A stretch of DNA of 64,000 nucleotides from Pinus tabuliformis (lineage: Eukaryota; Streptophyta; Pinopsida; Pinales; Pinaceae). The position numbers and the translations under genes were made by a program. The stretch is from contig CM062810.1 of the NCBI GenBank assembly GCA_031772625.1, forward strand, positions 705,348,358 through 705,412,357. The letters are read 5' to 3'. Below, piece after piece: positions 22,912 through 35,088 of this stretch; within the stretch, counting starts at the first letter, position 1; each line of letters begins with the position of its first letter. Below the pieces are notes generated by a model that saw only the letters and a list, made by a program, of their open reading frames with translations, did not search any database and was not told the origin of the DNA.

Positions 22912-24240
22912 TTGCAAATAGACAAAACATGTCTCACAAGTTCCACTGTCAAATGGACCTAAGGGCCAACAAACAAGGGTTGACAAGACTACCAACAAGT
23001 CCTCAACTCTCCACAAACACCTACACAAGATGCAACACTTGTGTACACCACTATGGAATCTCAACACCATCATCATCGCCATAAAGAGGCCAAACCATTA
23101 TCTACAATAAGTCATTTCCATGAGCATAAACATGAAGGCCTAAATGAAGACTTAACTACCAACTCAACTAGTGTGCCAACTCAACAACATGAATGACACA
23201 TGAGCCATCATATCCAGCTCCTATGGATCTACATCATCCACCTGTAGTAGCATCTATAATGCCTCTAATCAATGCATAACAAGGAAACACCTCCATGAAC
23301 ACCACTTGCACATGAGGAACCATCCATCACACCAATGCCATCATCTGACCATCATGAGTGTGACATCATAAGGTTGACATCAATGCCAACACAACAAGTT
23401 CAATGCCAACTTAACTAGCTACAACCATGCTACAAGGAAGGCATCTAAACATTATCTAGTCTACATAAGGTTGACATCAATTCCAACATGAGCTAGATGC
23501 TATCATGAAACCAATGCAAACATTATCTAGTTAGAACCATGCACACCATAATGGCAACAATTAGCATAGGGAACCAAAGATATACGGAACACTAGTTGGA
23601 GTTGTGATAGTTTGTTCCCCTGTCGATTGAAAATTGAAGCGGAACTTGTCCCAAATTGAAATTGAATTAAGTAACGGAAGAGAAACCCCAGCAGAATGGA
23701 ATGGAAGTGACCGCTTAACAGGTGGAAAACTAAAAAATAATTAAATTTAATTTGATATCGTTGGGTTTGAAACTAAAAATCGATTCAATAAATTTTGATC
23801 TCATCCATTGGATTGTGTATTAGACGAAGAATATTCCTTTAAGATCAAATCTCTTCCATCTATTTAATAAAAAATCAAAATTCTCCAACCCCAGTTCCAA
23901 TATACACCTCGCCTTTGGCTTAATGACTCAACGATCATAATTAACACCTAAGCCATCGTATGCATACTAAATTCAAAATATAATAAGAAACTATAAGTTA
24001 GGGATAAATTAACAATTAGCGATAAAACATTATAAAGCCTTATGTATGCATATATTAAGAATTTATTTTTTGGGTTATAGTCTAGAAACACACTAAACTA
24101 ATATATAAGGCCTCTTTCTTTATGGGTTAATGGACATTCTATAAAATCTTAGCCTTTAATCGCCCATTAATATTGTAATTAATCATGTTAATGTTGCAAG
24201 TGGATATTGATGGCCACCTTCCTATTCTACTTTGACCCCT
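22912..24240. other. Intergenic, nothing recognised
   Basis: CA-rich DNA with repeated short words (AAGGTTGACATCAATGCCAAC twice, ATTATCTAGTC/T near 23450 and 23525). No open frame beyond chance and no domain. Confidence 0.5.
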
Positions 24241-26605
24241 ACCATTGTTTCTTTCTGTTTCCTTAGTTGTAGCACAATTTAGTATTTGCGGCAATTTTTT
24301 GTTTCCTGAACTTTCAGAGTCGTTTTGCAGCCCGAAATGACATTTTTTTTGGAAAAAGGGTAAAATAAGAACTTATGGAAAGGGTTTTTAATCAAAACTT
24401 GTAATCCTTGGATAGATATTTCTAATGAGGTACACATCAAATGAAGATCGTATGCCAAAGTTACGAACTGGGGAAGTTTATGTACCAATTTGCCCTGATG
24501 GGGCGTGTTAGTCCCTGAGGTGCAGTACTGCTATTTTTAGCGGAAATGTCCCTTGTTTTAGCTCCGACGGCCATGTCTCCTCTTGCTCCGCTTTGGCTAT
24601 AAGCCGAACTTCAAAAACATTGCTCTCGCATCTATAATTGCATCAGGTCCTGATCCAAATGGATCCAAATATGCTCTCTAAGTCTTCAAAATCTCGTAAA
24701 ATCATGCCAAAGATCAAAACAATCACATGAGAAGAGCCCTTAGAGCGGTGGAGAAACACTATCGGGAGGCCAAAAACATGTAAAAACAATGAAAAAAAAA
24801 GTATCGGAGGCATAAACAAGTGAAGGCACAGTAGCCGTGAGATCTAGCCGATCAAAGGTCCAAATCTTATCGGCAACCACAACAAAGTGCTTAAAATGGC
24901 TCGGGGCTATCGCAATATGCGATTGTGGCTAATTGCATTGAGATATCGCAATTGGAGAAACATTATGGAGCAGGGCCTATACCCATACATGTATGCGATG
25001 CGATTAGCTGGACCCGATGGCTATATAAACATTATTCCATAGATTTTGAGATCCGTCGAAAGGCGTTTTTTAATGCATTTTCACATATTTCATTATCTAA
25101 TGAAATACAAAGAAACAGTGCTGATGCAATAAGACTCGGACCCGAAAGGGTTCGTGAAGGGAAATATATAATATTTGAAGTCAGGAGGGAGCCAGTTTTC
25201 ACGTTATTTTCACAATTTTTAATGTATTTTTAAAATGCAAAGGAGAAAGGCCGAACCGACTTGCGATAGCGATGAGGATGGACCCGATAGAGGAATAGAC
25301 CATATTTAAGGACTTTTGAAGACCGAAATGAACAAAGTTTTGACAGAATTTCATAGTGTTGCAGTGTTTCTCTGTGTAAAACAGAAAATAGTCGCTTTTG
25401 GTATTCAAAAGGTTTCAAAGGCCCGAAGACCCATTTCGTTACAGGACAGAGGCTAGGAGGCATATGGATGGAAGGGGAAAAAGCCACAGCACGATGCAGC
25501 CGAACCAGCAGAAGTGACCATGGAGCATCGCTGGCACAATCGAGCTACCTGATAGCGCAGAAAAATTACCAAGAATTTGGTTACTGTGTTGTTAGAAAAA
25601 GAGACCTTTGGATCATGTCTATCTAATCATGGCATCAAGCAGTTAGAAGCCAGAGGGGATAGATTAAGACACCTCGAGCCTCAGAGAGCCCGAGAGCATT
25701 GTAAAAAGCCTATAAATGGCTGAAAGTTAGAAGTATCAGGGGTTCAACTTTTGGAGACTGTGGAGACTCTGCTCCTCTCAGCGTCTCATCTTCATTCCAG
25801 TAATACAAGCTTCCTTTGTTATTATATGTTCAATCACCATCTTTTCCTCTATTCTAAGCTTACACTTGAATGGGATATTAATGTTTTCTTCTCTGTCGAA
25901 TGCCAGATAACTGTCACCTTATCTTTGCGCTGATAAATTAGATTTGTTAGCTTCATTTACTTTTTGTAGCTGGCCATTCATATGTGTTTATGTATGTATC
26001 TGCTGGTACAGTCAGGTTTCTCCATCCGTTCATTGAATCTATAAACTATTGAGCATTAATGGTTAAAAGCCTTATCAAGCTGAGGGTTTTCATGCATGTT
26101 TTGAGAGAAAATAGAGTTTAAACAGTCATCTGACTTGATCCAAACCCCAATCCATTCCAATAGTTCAGAGAATGATATTGAAGATTTATATGTTTCCAGG
26201 CATCTCCGAGCTACAACCTAGGAGAGCTTCTTGGAGTGCTAACAGGGCCCACAAACTTTGGTGCTTCATCTCCTAGGGATAGGTTTTTGGATGTTTAGGG
26301 TTTTCCGTTGTTTCACAATAATAAATAGGCCTTCAAGCCTCATTGTAACAAAGTTTAGAAAGCATGTAGTTGCCACATATCTCCTCAGAGATAAGATACC
26401 ATTGTCTAAGATAGTATATTTCCATTCTCAATGTAAATAGTTTTTAGCACTTTGTTATTAATGGATTGAATTTCTACTCTTGGTGTATCTCTATGTTTTG
26501 GTTTATATATTTACTTCATTTTTTTCCTTCAAAAATCTGGATCAGTTAATGATGCTTGTATGGACATGTAAATGTAAAAGGATTAAAACAGTCTAAACAC
26601 ATAAT
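24241..26605. other. Intergenic, possible old LTR with TATA-like box
   Basis: No gene is supported; the frames at 24925-25233 and 25751-25933 have no recognisable domain. The words GCGATGCGATTAG-GACCCGATGG (about 24990) and GCGATAGCGATGAGGATGGACCCGATAG (about 25243) are partial repeats. CCTATAAATGGC at about 25707, followed by TCTCAGCGTCTCATCTTC, looks like an LTR promoter and transcribed start, but I found no partner LTR and no primer site. Confidence 0.3.
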
Positions 26606-26702
26606 TATATTTACGCCGTAAGGCGTTTCCCTCTGAAGTAAACTTCCCTAAAATCTACCTGTCATTCGTCTGTGCCGTTAGATCATGTGTTAGACGATTA
26701 TA
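26606..26702 (+). repeat. Shared head sequence, copy 1 (ahead of PB1-family fragment)
   Basis: TATTTACGCCGTAAGGCGTTTCCC with the next 70 bases resembles 29928-30022, which stands ahead of the lipoxygenase fragment. Both end near TGTTAGACGATTA / CGTTAGACAATTG. It holds a short hairpin, CGCC-GTAA-GGCG. Confidence 0.6.
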
Positions 26703-26875
26703 GTATTGTCAATCGTTGGATTAAAAGCGAGTTGAATGGTTATAACCGTTCACTGGGAAGCTGAAGCGACTTTGTCGTATCATTGGAAACGCATTCTGCT
26801 CTTCCGACTTCAACTTCTACTTGTTCCGTAGAACATCCCCGAATCGAATACCCTGAGTTGTAGAAATCGTAATAG

Positions 26876-27550
26876 ACGGAGTTTGATCCTTATACCTGTA
26901 TGAATGGTTCGTTGAATCAGGCCTGTATTTCTGAGCAGCAACAGATTCTGCAGAACCCCTCTCCACCCGAGTTCTACATGCAAGACCCGGGATCCGATTT
27001 CGTTTTGCAGGGCTGCTGGCAAATGAAAGAACCCCACGGGGATCAACAGCGTCCAACCCTCTACTTCGTGCACGCAGGATCTTCCAAGCTGCAACAGCAC
27101 ATGAGTGCCGTTGGTCCAATGGGCCAACCGGTGCCGGGAAGCAGAGGGTATTATAACCCCTCGCAGAGGATGACTCGACACGTACAGGTTTGCAGTCTTG
27201 AAGTAGCGGCGCAGTTATCAAATACCATGGCCATCATTGAGGAAGGTTCATACCCCACAGAGCCACAGAGGACGAGGATTAAAATTCCTGCCTTTGAGAA
27301 AGGTTGAGACCCCACACAGCCACAGAGGACGAGGGTTAAAATTCCTGCTTCTGCTTCCAAGGTGCCATGGGAGCCCATAGCCATCGATAAAAGAATTGTT
27401 TACAAACCCACTGCACCCGTTCCTGTTGCAGATACAGAGCCATACTCGTATCAGAATTTTGTCTATGAACCGAGTCCCCGACAGATATACTACATGCAGG
27501 TACCTACGGCCATGAATCCTCAATATCAGTTGATGAGTCTTGACCTGTGA
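26876..27550 (+). pseudogene. C-terminal fragment of a plant PB1-domain family protein
   Basis: The frame (open from 26876, first ATG 26900) reads PTLYFVHAGSSKLQQ, then RGYYNPSQRM, then IDKRIVYKPTAPVPV, then YSYQNFVYEPSPRQIYYMQ and AMNPQYQLM before the stop at 27548-27550. The spacing of VYFVPA-, RGYYPPVQRM-, Y-x-Y-E-x-x-x-x-x-Q-I-Y-Y-x-Q- and PQYQ-like blocks is that of the C-terminal tail of plant octicosapeptide/Phox/Bem1p proteins. The PB1 domain itself is absent. A TGA at 27305-27307 breaks the frame inside a 57 bp tandem duplication. It is therefore a truncated and broken copy. The family assignment rests on the tail only, and is from memory of family wording. Confidence 0.65.
27245..27358 (+). 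repeat. 57 bp tandem duplication inside the PB1-family fragment
   Basis: Two copies (27245-27301 and 27302-27358), 19 codons each so frame-preserving, encoding PQRTRIKIPA-type wording twice. The first copy has TTCATAC where the second has TTGAGAC, which makes the in-frame TGA. Confidence 0.9.
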
Positions 27551-27559
27551 ATACCCTCG

Positions 27560-28293
27560 AATTTCATGCCCCTTCTTCAGAAACGTCTTAGGAGAAGCTG
27601 GAATTAGCAGAGTTAATCCGCCCCGCTAAGCTCCGCAGGTTGGGTTAGAGAGGACAATAGTAACCCATATATCTATTGCATATACTGTCTGCCTCCCTCT
27701 GGATAATTAGCGTGAGCAAAACCATATTTTGAATACAGCTTGGAAGAGGGTTGGCTGAGAATACCCAGTTACCTGCCATGGTGAGCGATTATATGTAATA
27801 TGTATCCACACTGCAAACTCTTGTGGATACCAATGGAGCAACTGTGTTAGTGAACATTACTAACTAGTTTATAATGAGAGTTGGCCTGCAGATCAGGTGA
27901 AGACACTTACTGTATTCAGGTGAATTACCATGTATAAATCTTGAGCTTGGTAATCCACCTGGAGTTTGATGAATTTTGCTTTGTTTGCTCATTTTGTTTG
28001 TTTGGTCTGGTATTAATGAATGATTGCCTTGTCAAGGTATCAAAAATTTTGGGTCGTTGGTTTTACTGTATTTCTTTCTAATATCACGGGAAAATCCTAA
28101 TATTTTTATTTGGCATTTCATTTATGCTGTTGTGAGTTAACAAGTTTATAATTAATAGAAATAATAATTTAAGGTCATTATAGTGTTATCGTGAGGGTGG
28201 AAATTATTTGGATTATGGGAAAGGGATTTCTTTTATATCACAATTTTACTATTTGGTTTACAGAGTTGTATGCTTGTTTTCTTTTAAATCTGT
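27560..28293. other. 3' flank of the PB1-family fragment, no gene
   Basis: Probable 3' untranslated and intergenic DNA. It is less AT-rich up to about 27900 and AT-rich afterwards. No clear polyadenylation site or gene. Confidence 0.4.
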
Positions 28294-28351
28294 AATTTTT
28301 AACTTATATTAAATTTTCACATAATTTTTAACTTATATTAAATTTTCACAT
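28294..28351. repeat. Two-copy 29 bp tandem repeat
   Basis: AATTTTTAACTTATATTAAA followed by TTTTCACAT, twice in a row, exact. Confidence 0.9.
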
Positions 28352-28573
28352 ATCCATAATGTTAATGAGCATAAATTAATTCAATTCTCCTTAGACAAAA
28401 GGTAAGTTGACTTGTTGACTATAATATCCATAATGTTAATGATCATAAATTAGTTCAATCCTCCTTAGAAAAAAGGTAAGTTGACTTGTTGACTATAATG
28501 TCCCTAATGTTAATGAGCATAAATTAATTCAATCCTCATTAGAAAAAAGGTAAGTTGACTTGTTGACTATCCA
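28352..28573. repeat. Three-copy minisatellite, unit 74 bp
   Basis: Units start at 28352, 28426 and 28500. Each runs from ATCCATAATGTTAATGAGC through CATAAATTAATTCAATC to GGTAAGTTGACTTGTTGACT, with few differences. Confidence 0.95.
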
Positions 28574-29927
28574 TCTAGAACATGGAAACAAAAGTGTCAC
28601 ATATTCATATTGTGTGAATTTTAAAAACATAGGTGACAAAATAGCATCATAATCTTTCAAAGAAAGTCAAAAGTAATCAATCAAAGTAATAAATATACAT
28701 TTGCATGATAATAATGTTCTTTTGTTTCCATGATGTGTCCCCATAGCCCATTTCTCTCATTGGGCCCTAATTACCTTCCAATCACCTTCCATCCATATTG
28801 TCCTCCATCATCTTCATTATGCATCTAATCAAGAAACTTTCCTTCTTTAACTTACCTTTTTTAGTCTTTGTCTTTTTTTTCTAATATTATGTTTTGACTT
28901 TCTAAATGCAATATACAATTATGGTTTTCAATGAAATATATTGGTAGGGGTTAGTCATGGTGGTTATTGCCTTGGTCACTAGCAAGCTTCGTATATGCTT
29001 GGCCATCTATAGAGGTTTCTTGATTTTGGGTAATTAACTTAACCTCTTGATTTTGGGTAATTAACTTACTCTAAAATGAAATAAGACATTCAATGTGTTC
29101 CTTGTAATATAGATATAAACAAAACATCTAAAGAAAAGTAATTGCACAATGATCCAGTGCAAGAAAACAAAGTTTTCCACAAACCTATTAACTCTTCTAG
29201 AAAAAATCAACAATTCCAATTTAATAATCCTATCGGCCTATCTTTGTACCTTTTGGGACAATTGCTAGTATAATATTAGATAATATTGTCGTTGTAAGGG
29301 TTTAAATGACTATAGTTATAGTCATTGGGCTTAGTGGTTTATTTTATAATTCAGTGTGAGAGATGCCTAAGTAAATATATATTAGTTTGTTTAATTAATA
29401 GTATTATGAAATATCTATAATCTTATTTTTAGTGTCTATAATAAGGAGAAGTGGTAAAAACATTTTTATGTCTTAATCACAAATAAAATATATAATAAAA
29501 AACAAAAATAAAAGATATACTAAAGAAAACAAAAATGAATATAGGTGTTTGGTTTATTTAATTAAAAGTATTCTCACTCTCAATGTTCATAATGAAGAGA
29601 AATGGTAAAAATATTTCATTTTCACTCTTAAGTATAAATTAAATATTTCAATGTCCATATGAAACAACATAATCTTATATCAATTTTATAAAAGAATAAA
29701 ATAATTAGAAGTTAAAAAAAAACTATATATATATACATTATATAAAGCAATTGAAAAAAATAAATTATAATCTTACTATTTTATACCCAAATAAATTTTA
29801 ATCCATTTTATATATTTAAAAATATAACAAATGATATATATATACTTACTTGAAGACAAATTTTGAACTTAAGATATTTGATTGACCTAAATTCTTATCA
29901 AATCGGTGGTTAAAATAAATCTATATT
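28574..29927. other. AT-rich intergenic stretch
   Basis: No credible gene. A short duplication, CTTGATTTTGGGTAATTAACTT, occurs twice near 29019-29066. Poly-A and TA-rich below 29700. Confidence 0.5.
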
Positions 29928-30022
29928 TATATTTACGCCGTAAGGCATTCCCCTTTGAAATGAATTTCCCTAGCCATCGCCATGTCCTATTCTTCACCGT
30001 AGATGTGTGGCGTTAGACAATT
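29928..30022 (+). repeat. Shared head sequence, copy 2 (ahead of lipoxygenase fragment)
   Basis: Resembles 26606-26702 over about 95 bases. Its ACGCCGTAAGGCAT (29935-29948) is also found exactly inverted at 35089-35102. Confidence 0.6.
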
Positions 30023-30259
30023 GAACAAAGTTTGATCGTTGATCCAAAAAACAGTTCATGAAACTGAAACGGTTCATGAATTTTCGTCTAGCGGTTCTCG
30101 CTCATGGCAATGGCGGTTTAATTTCCCTGAGTTGCAGTTTGAAAAGACTTTGAGAATAAGGGAAGTCAGATGTTTAGAAAACGATGGACGCGGCAGCCAT
30201 TGCTGCTGCAATTTCTCCAGCGGAACCTGGGTGTCGATGCTGTAAACAGTACGAGATGT

Positions 30260-30547
30260 GTCCCACGAGATGAGCGTTTTGGGCATCTGAAAATGTCTGA
30301 TTTCTTAGCACATTCCCTCAAGGCAATTGTTCAATTCCTAGTACCAGAGCTCAAATCACTGTTTGATTCAACTATGAATGAGTTCGACTCCTTTAAAGAC
30401 ATTAAGAAGCTCTTTTCCGATGGGAAAATTTTTCCCAACAACTCAATTCTGGAAGCTGCCAAAAATTTCATTCCCTTTGAGCTTGTCAAAGAGTTTCTTA
30501 CAACAGACAGCGAAAATTTTTTCAAGTATCCCCTTCCTCAAGTTATA
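30260..30547 (+). pseudogene. Lipoxygenase fragment (single-exon-sized)
   Basis: About 96 codons read VPRDERFGHLKMSDFL, then FLVPELKSLFD, then NEFDSFKDIKKLF, then IPFELVKEFL, then ENFFKYPLPQVI. These are in order in the N-terminal part of the catalytic domain of plant lipoxygenases (family wording YVPRDERFGHLKMSDFL, SLFDxTPNEFDSF, FLKFPMPQVI). Plant lipoxygenases are about 850-900 residues and oxidise linoleic/linolenic acid; this fragment contains none of the iron ligands. Upstream in the same frame (30170-30259) the wording is not lipoxygenase. Downstream it runs directly into antisense copia sequence, giving a chimeric frame to 30625. The length and clean ends suggest one captured or left-over exon. 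Confidence 0.8.
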
Positions 30548-30599
30548 GCCCGTGGGTATTTCTCTTCCAAAGACGTCCATGCATCTTATTCTGTGCTTG

Positions 30600-30800
30600 A
30601 TTTCTACCAGATTCTGAATAATTGAACTTCAACAAAGGGGACAACACCTTGTAGTTCATGTACATTGTTATCAGCCAAAACAATATCTACATTTTCACAT
30701 CTATCAATCTCAGAAAAAGGCTTCTCTTTTATGAATGGTGTGTTTGGTAGTACCAGAATCAATATTCCAAATGCATCGTGATGCACTGACTTCTGTGTCT
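30600..30800 (-). pseudogene. Copia protease region fragment
   Basis: Minus-strand wording WNIDSGTTKHT corresponds to the copia protease block WIVDSGATKHM, with the catalytic D-S-G kept. DRCENVDIVLADNNVHELQG follows, matching the family's VxLADN-x-x-x-x-x-V-x-G segment. Stops interrupt it. The duplicate is at 32969-33100, where the DSG block itself has been deleted. Confidence 0.7.
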
Positions 30801-31429
30801 GGCTATTAAAAGATTATTATTTTCTCTGTTCAGTGATAGGAACCATTGTATTACTTTCTGCAAAATCACTTTGATCTCTTTATCCTCTTCCCTTGCCACT
30901 ACAACCTCTACCTCCAATCCTTTCATCGTCATTGTCTTTTTTTAGAAAACAATCTTTTGCACTGATTATTTCCACCACAATATTTGCAAAATTTGGATTT
31001 GGTATTTTGTGAATTACCTTGGCAACTATATAATTATTTGCTAACTTGATTACCTATTATGCTTGTCTCTGCCATGACGTTAGTTTTGGCCACTTCCTTT
31101 GAGCCTTCTTGTAAATGCTCTGTGTGGACCTTCACACTCGTTCTTTTTTGTTGTTCTTGGATTAGAAAACCTACAACTTCTTCAGTTGAAGTTTCATTTT
31201 GAGAATAAAATGATGATTTGAAATTTTAATACAACTCAGGCAAGCTAATGAATAAAATAGTAATCATTATTTTGTCTTTAATTTCGGTATCGATTGAAAA
31301 TAGTTTTCTTCAATTCTTGCACTTACTGGACATGTTTTATTATAGAATTGATTTTTGTTATATTCAAATTTGCTAATTTGTTTTTCAATAATAAATTATA
31401 AATTTCATTAGAGCTTTCATACAAACTTT

Positions 31430-31677
31430 ATAATTTCTTCCATACTTCAATAGTAGTGCTAAGGCCTCTGATATGATGAAGAATGACGACCTCAAGAGCA
31501 AAAGTGAGTAGTGTTACATTTTTATTTTTCTTCTTATAGTGATTAGTCATGGGACCTAGTTTTTGACATGTTGGAGTGACCAACTCCCAAAGATCATGAT
31601 AGTAAAGGAGTAGGTTCATTCTTTGTTTCCTTGCTCGGTAATTCTACCCATTCAATTTGTGATGTGATATTCTAACA
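31430..31677 (-). pseudogene. Copia gag (UBN2-type) fragment, copy 1
   Basis: On the minus strand an ATG near 31677 begins M-L-E-Y-H-I-T-N. One base has been lost soon after, then the frame reads MNLLLYYHDLWELVTP and continues to EVVILHHIRGLSTTIEVWKKL. This is the UBN2 gag layout of plant copia elements (W-K-x-x-M start, DLW, then LxxxVIHHIRGxTTAxEAWxxL). The downstream gag is broken by stops. It would make the capsid. Confidence 0.75.
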
Positions 31678-32906
31678 TAATATTATTGGTATGGGTCAGA
31701 TCATACAAAATCACCTTATTACTCCAAGAAAAAATTCTTTCTAACTCCAATATAGAACATAAACCCTTAAGGTTCGCTTACAAATTTCAACTTATAACCC
31801 CTCTGAGAATGTTGCCTGTAACTGCAAGATGCAATAAGGGTTTTGCAGTTTGTAATTTGCAGTGGGTTTTAAAACATACTTTTCAGTTTAAAACAAAATT
31901 TCAATTAGCAGAGGGTTTTAAAACTGAGGATTTACTTCATATTGCTTCTAAAAGACAGATTTCAAATTGCTGTCACTTAGAAATAAATTATTGTGTACTT
32001 TCTCAAAGGTTCAATGATGCTAGGTTGAATTGATCAATCTTCTGCTCTAGATTTGTGGGCTCAAGCTATTTATCAGTCACTAGCAGTTTAATTAGCTCCA
32101 AGGTCCAACTATCTTGTATGCTGCAGGTCAATACACACAAGTATCTGTCTACCCTTAGCACCTCCTTCAACAGGTCAATACATGTCACTGTAGACTTGTA
32201 TGCTGCTAGACATCTACTAATCTCTATACAACCATGCTCAACAAACTTGAACTCACTGTCCTTTGATCATAGGTTGGGGTCGGTCTACTTCTACAGCTGC
32301 CGGACTGTTTTCTCTTTGGTTAGATGTCAGTTGCTTCTTAAAGCTTGGCCCCTTTTCCAATGACTTGATCCTTAGAAAAAATTGATTCACCTCATCTGTC
32401 ATTTAATTGAAGTCTTTTCTCTTAACAATTTTGTTGTAGCAACCACATGAGATCAAAATATTAATATCAATCTGAAACTCATTCGTGAAACCAAATCCAA
32501 CCGCATTCTCACAACGTTTGGATTGTCAAATGATAGTGTCATCATTTGTACACATCAGATTGCTAAACAGGCATAAATCCTTGAGAACTACTAAAATTGT
32601 AGCTGAAACCCTGGAATGTAATTAAAAAAAAATAATTATCAATATTTACACAGCTTAGCTCATACACTGGACATGGGCTGGATTGAGGCCGAGAAGCGAA
32701 GAAAGAAAGTTAGGTCGTTGAGCCAGTTTGTATCTTAGCATGCACAGATAAACCCTAAGGTGTTCTCGTCGAACACGTCGAAATGTCCCTCAACTCCTGT
32801 TTCTGGTTTTCCCCCTCGGTTGTAGTGTGCTGTCGGTTATCTACATTGTATCCGCGTGCTATCCATGCACATTTAAATTTTAATTGGGGGCAGGTAGGAT
32901 TTGTTA

Positions 32907-34599
32907 ATAGCCCGTGAGTATTTCTCTTCCAAACACGTCCATGCATCTTCTTATTCTGTGCTTGATTTCTACCAGATTCTGAATAATTGAACTTCAACAA
33001 AGGGGACAACACCTTGTAGTTCATGTACATTGTTATCAGCCAAAACAATATCTACATTTTCACATCTATCAATCTCGGAAAAAGGCTTCTCTTTTATGAA
33101 TTTCATTAGAGCTTTCATACAAACTTTATAATTTCTTCCATACTTCAATAGTAGTGCTAAGGCCTCTGATATGATGAAGAATGACGACCTCAAGAGAAAA
33201 AGTGAGTAGTGTTACATTTTTATTTTTCTTCTTATAGTGATTAGTCATGGGATCTAGTTTTTGACATGTTGGAGTGACCAACTCCCAAAGATCATGATAG
33301 GAAAGGAGTAGGTTCATTCTTTGTTTCCTTGTTGGGTAATTCTTCCCATTCAATTTGTGATGTGATATTCTGACATAATATTATTGGTATGGGTCAGATC
33401 TGCTTGTGCCTCCAAAAATTTGTGCCTGGTTCCATACACAATCACCTTATTACTCCAAGAAAAAATTCTTTCTAACTCTAATATAGAACATAAACCCTTA
33501 AGGTTCGCTTACAAATTTCAACTTATAACCCCTCTGAGAATGTTGCCTGTAACTGCAAGATGCAATAAGGGTTTTGCAGTTTGTAATTTGCAGTGGGTTT
33601 TAAAACATACTTTTCAGTTTAAAACAAAATTTCAATTAGCAGAGGGTTTTAAAACTGAGGATTTACTTCATATTGCTTCTAAAAGACAGATTTCAAATTG
33701 CTGTCACTTAGAAATAAATTATTGTGTACTTTCTCAAAGGTTCAATGATGCTAGGTTGAATTGATCAATCTTCTGCTCTAGATTTGTGGGCTCAAGCTAT
33801 TTATCAGTCACTAGCAGTTTAATTAGCTCCAAGGTCCAACTATCTTGTATGCTGCACCTCCTTCAACAGGTCAATACATGTCACTGTAGACTTGTATGTT
33901 GCTAGACATCTACTAATCTCTATACAACCATGCTCAACAAACTTGAACTCACTGTCCTTTGATCATAGGTTGGGGTCGGTCTACTTCTACAACTGCTGGA
34001 CTGTTTTCTCTTTGGTTAGATATCAGTTGCTTCTTAAAGCTTGGCCCCTTTTCCAATGACTTGATCCTTAGAAAAAATTGATTCACCTCATCTGTCATTT
34101 AATTGAAGTCTTTTCTCTTAACAATTTTGTTGTAACAACCACATGAGATCAAAATATTAATATCAATCTGAAACTCATTCGTGAAACCAAATCCAACCGC
34201 ATTCTCACAACGTTGGGATTGTCAAATGATAGTGTCATCATTTGTACACATCAGATTGCTAAACATGCATAAATCCTTGAGAACTACTAAAATTGTAGCT
34301 AAAACCCTGGAATGTAATTAAAAAAACATAATTATCAATATTTACACAGCTTAGCTCATACATTGGACATCGGCTGGATCGAGGCCGAGAAGCGAAGAAA
34401 GAAAGTTAGGTCATTGAGCCAGTTTGTATCTTAGCATGCACAGATAAACCCTAATCGTCGAACACGTCGAAATGTCCCTCAACTCCTGTTTCTGGTTTTC
34501 CCCCTCGGTTGTAGTGTGCTGTCAGTTATCTACATTGTATCCGCGTGCTATCCATGCACATTTAAATTTTAACTGGGGGCAGGTAGGATTTGTTAATAT
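32907..34599 (-). mobile_element. Truncated Ty1/copia fragment, tandem copy 2
   Basis: Direct duplicate of 30545-32906, starting at the same truncation point (ATAGCCCGTG) and ending at the same word TTTGTTAATA. It lacks about 665 bases corresponding to 30737-31402, with AAT microhomology at the joint, and a further 37 or so near 33855. Its gag piece at 33126-33376 reads NGKNYPTRKQRMNLLLSYHDLWELV and is slightly better preserved than copy 1. Confidence 0.8.
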
Positions 34600-35088
34600 C
34601 TGACATTTAAAAATTTTAAATTCAAATAAAATTACTGCTTTGCTTAATCTTAGTAGGTTTAAATGGTAAAGCCCTATCCCTGCTGATTGAATTTATATAA
34701 ACTGTTAAAAGGCTTGAATATTCGGGAAATTTGTAATTGACTTAATCTGGGAATCCTGCACTCGACTTAAGCTCAGGTGGCTTGAATGGGCAAACAGTAA
34801 AAACTCTTGAAAGTAAAACAGGTTCACAAAAACTAAGAGGCTTAAATGGACAAACTGTTAAAGAGCTTGAAAGTCAAACAGGTGCATAAGAAATACTCTA
34901 CTTTTGAATCTGATGACTTGAATACCTGATAAATGTTTCAATCTGACTGGTGTCTCACTGTTGCAACATGTGTTTTTCTTTATCAGAGTGAGAGCAGACT
35001 CATTATCATTATCATCCACAGTTGTTTTCAACAATGTCCATTCACATGTCCCTATTCTTCCCCACTCTATGCTATTCTTCCCCACTCT
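34600..35088. other. Flank with 60 bp repeat, no gene
   Basis: GGCTTGAATGGGCAAACAG (34779) recurs as GGCTTAAATGGACAAACTG (34839), with about 50 bases shared, unit 60. TATTCTTCCCCACTCTATGC is doubled at 35052-35091. No coding frame beyond chance. Confidence 0.6.

Larger units (their letters stand above)
30545..32906 (-). mobile_element. Truncated Ty1/copia fragment, tandem copy 1
   Basis: On the minus strand this holds the copia gag (31430-31677), a decayed gag remainder with a zinc-knuckle-like C-K-Y-C-G-G-N-N-x-C (about 30930-30990), a protease block WNIDSGTTKHT (about 30740-30780) and then an abrupt end at the lipoxygenase border. The DNA to the right (31690-32906) is noncoding and would be its 5' leader and perhaps LTR. 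It is repeated directly as 32907-34599. The element ends within protease, so integrase and RT are missing. Confidence 0.75.

Noticed and set aside
28352-28573. Possible CRISPR-like array of regular repeats
   Set aside because: Units are directly adjacent with no unique spacers, and the DNA is plant nuclear; it is a plain minisatellite.
30548-30625. Extension of the lipoxygenase frame to 30625
   Set aside because: The added residues are antisense copia sequence; lipoxygenase similarity stops at PQVI.
31686-33764. Two near-identical plus-strand frames (115 and 126 codons)
   Set aside because: They agree only because of the tandem duplication; they lie in the noncoding leader of an antisense copia fragment and show no domain.
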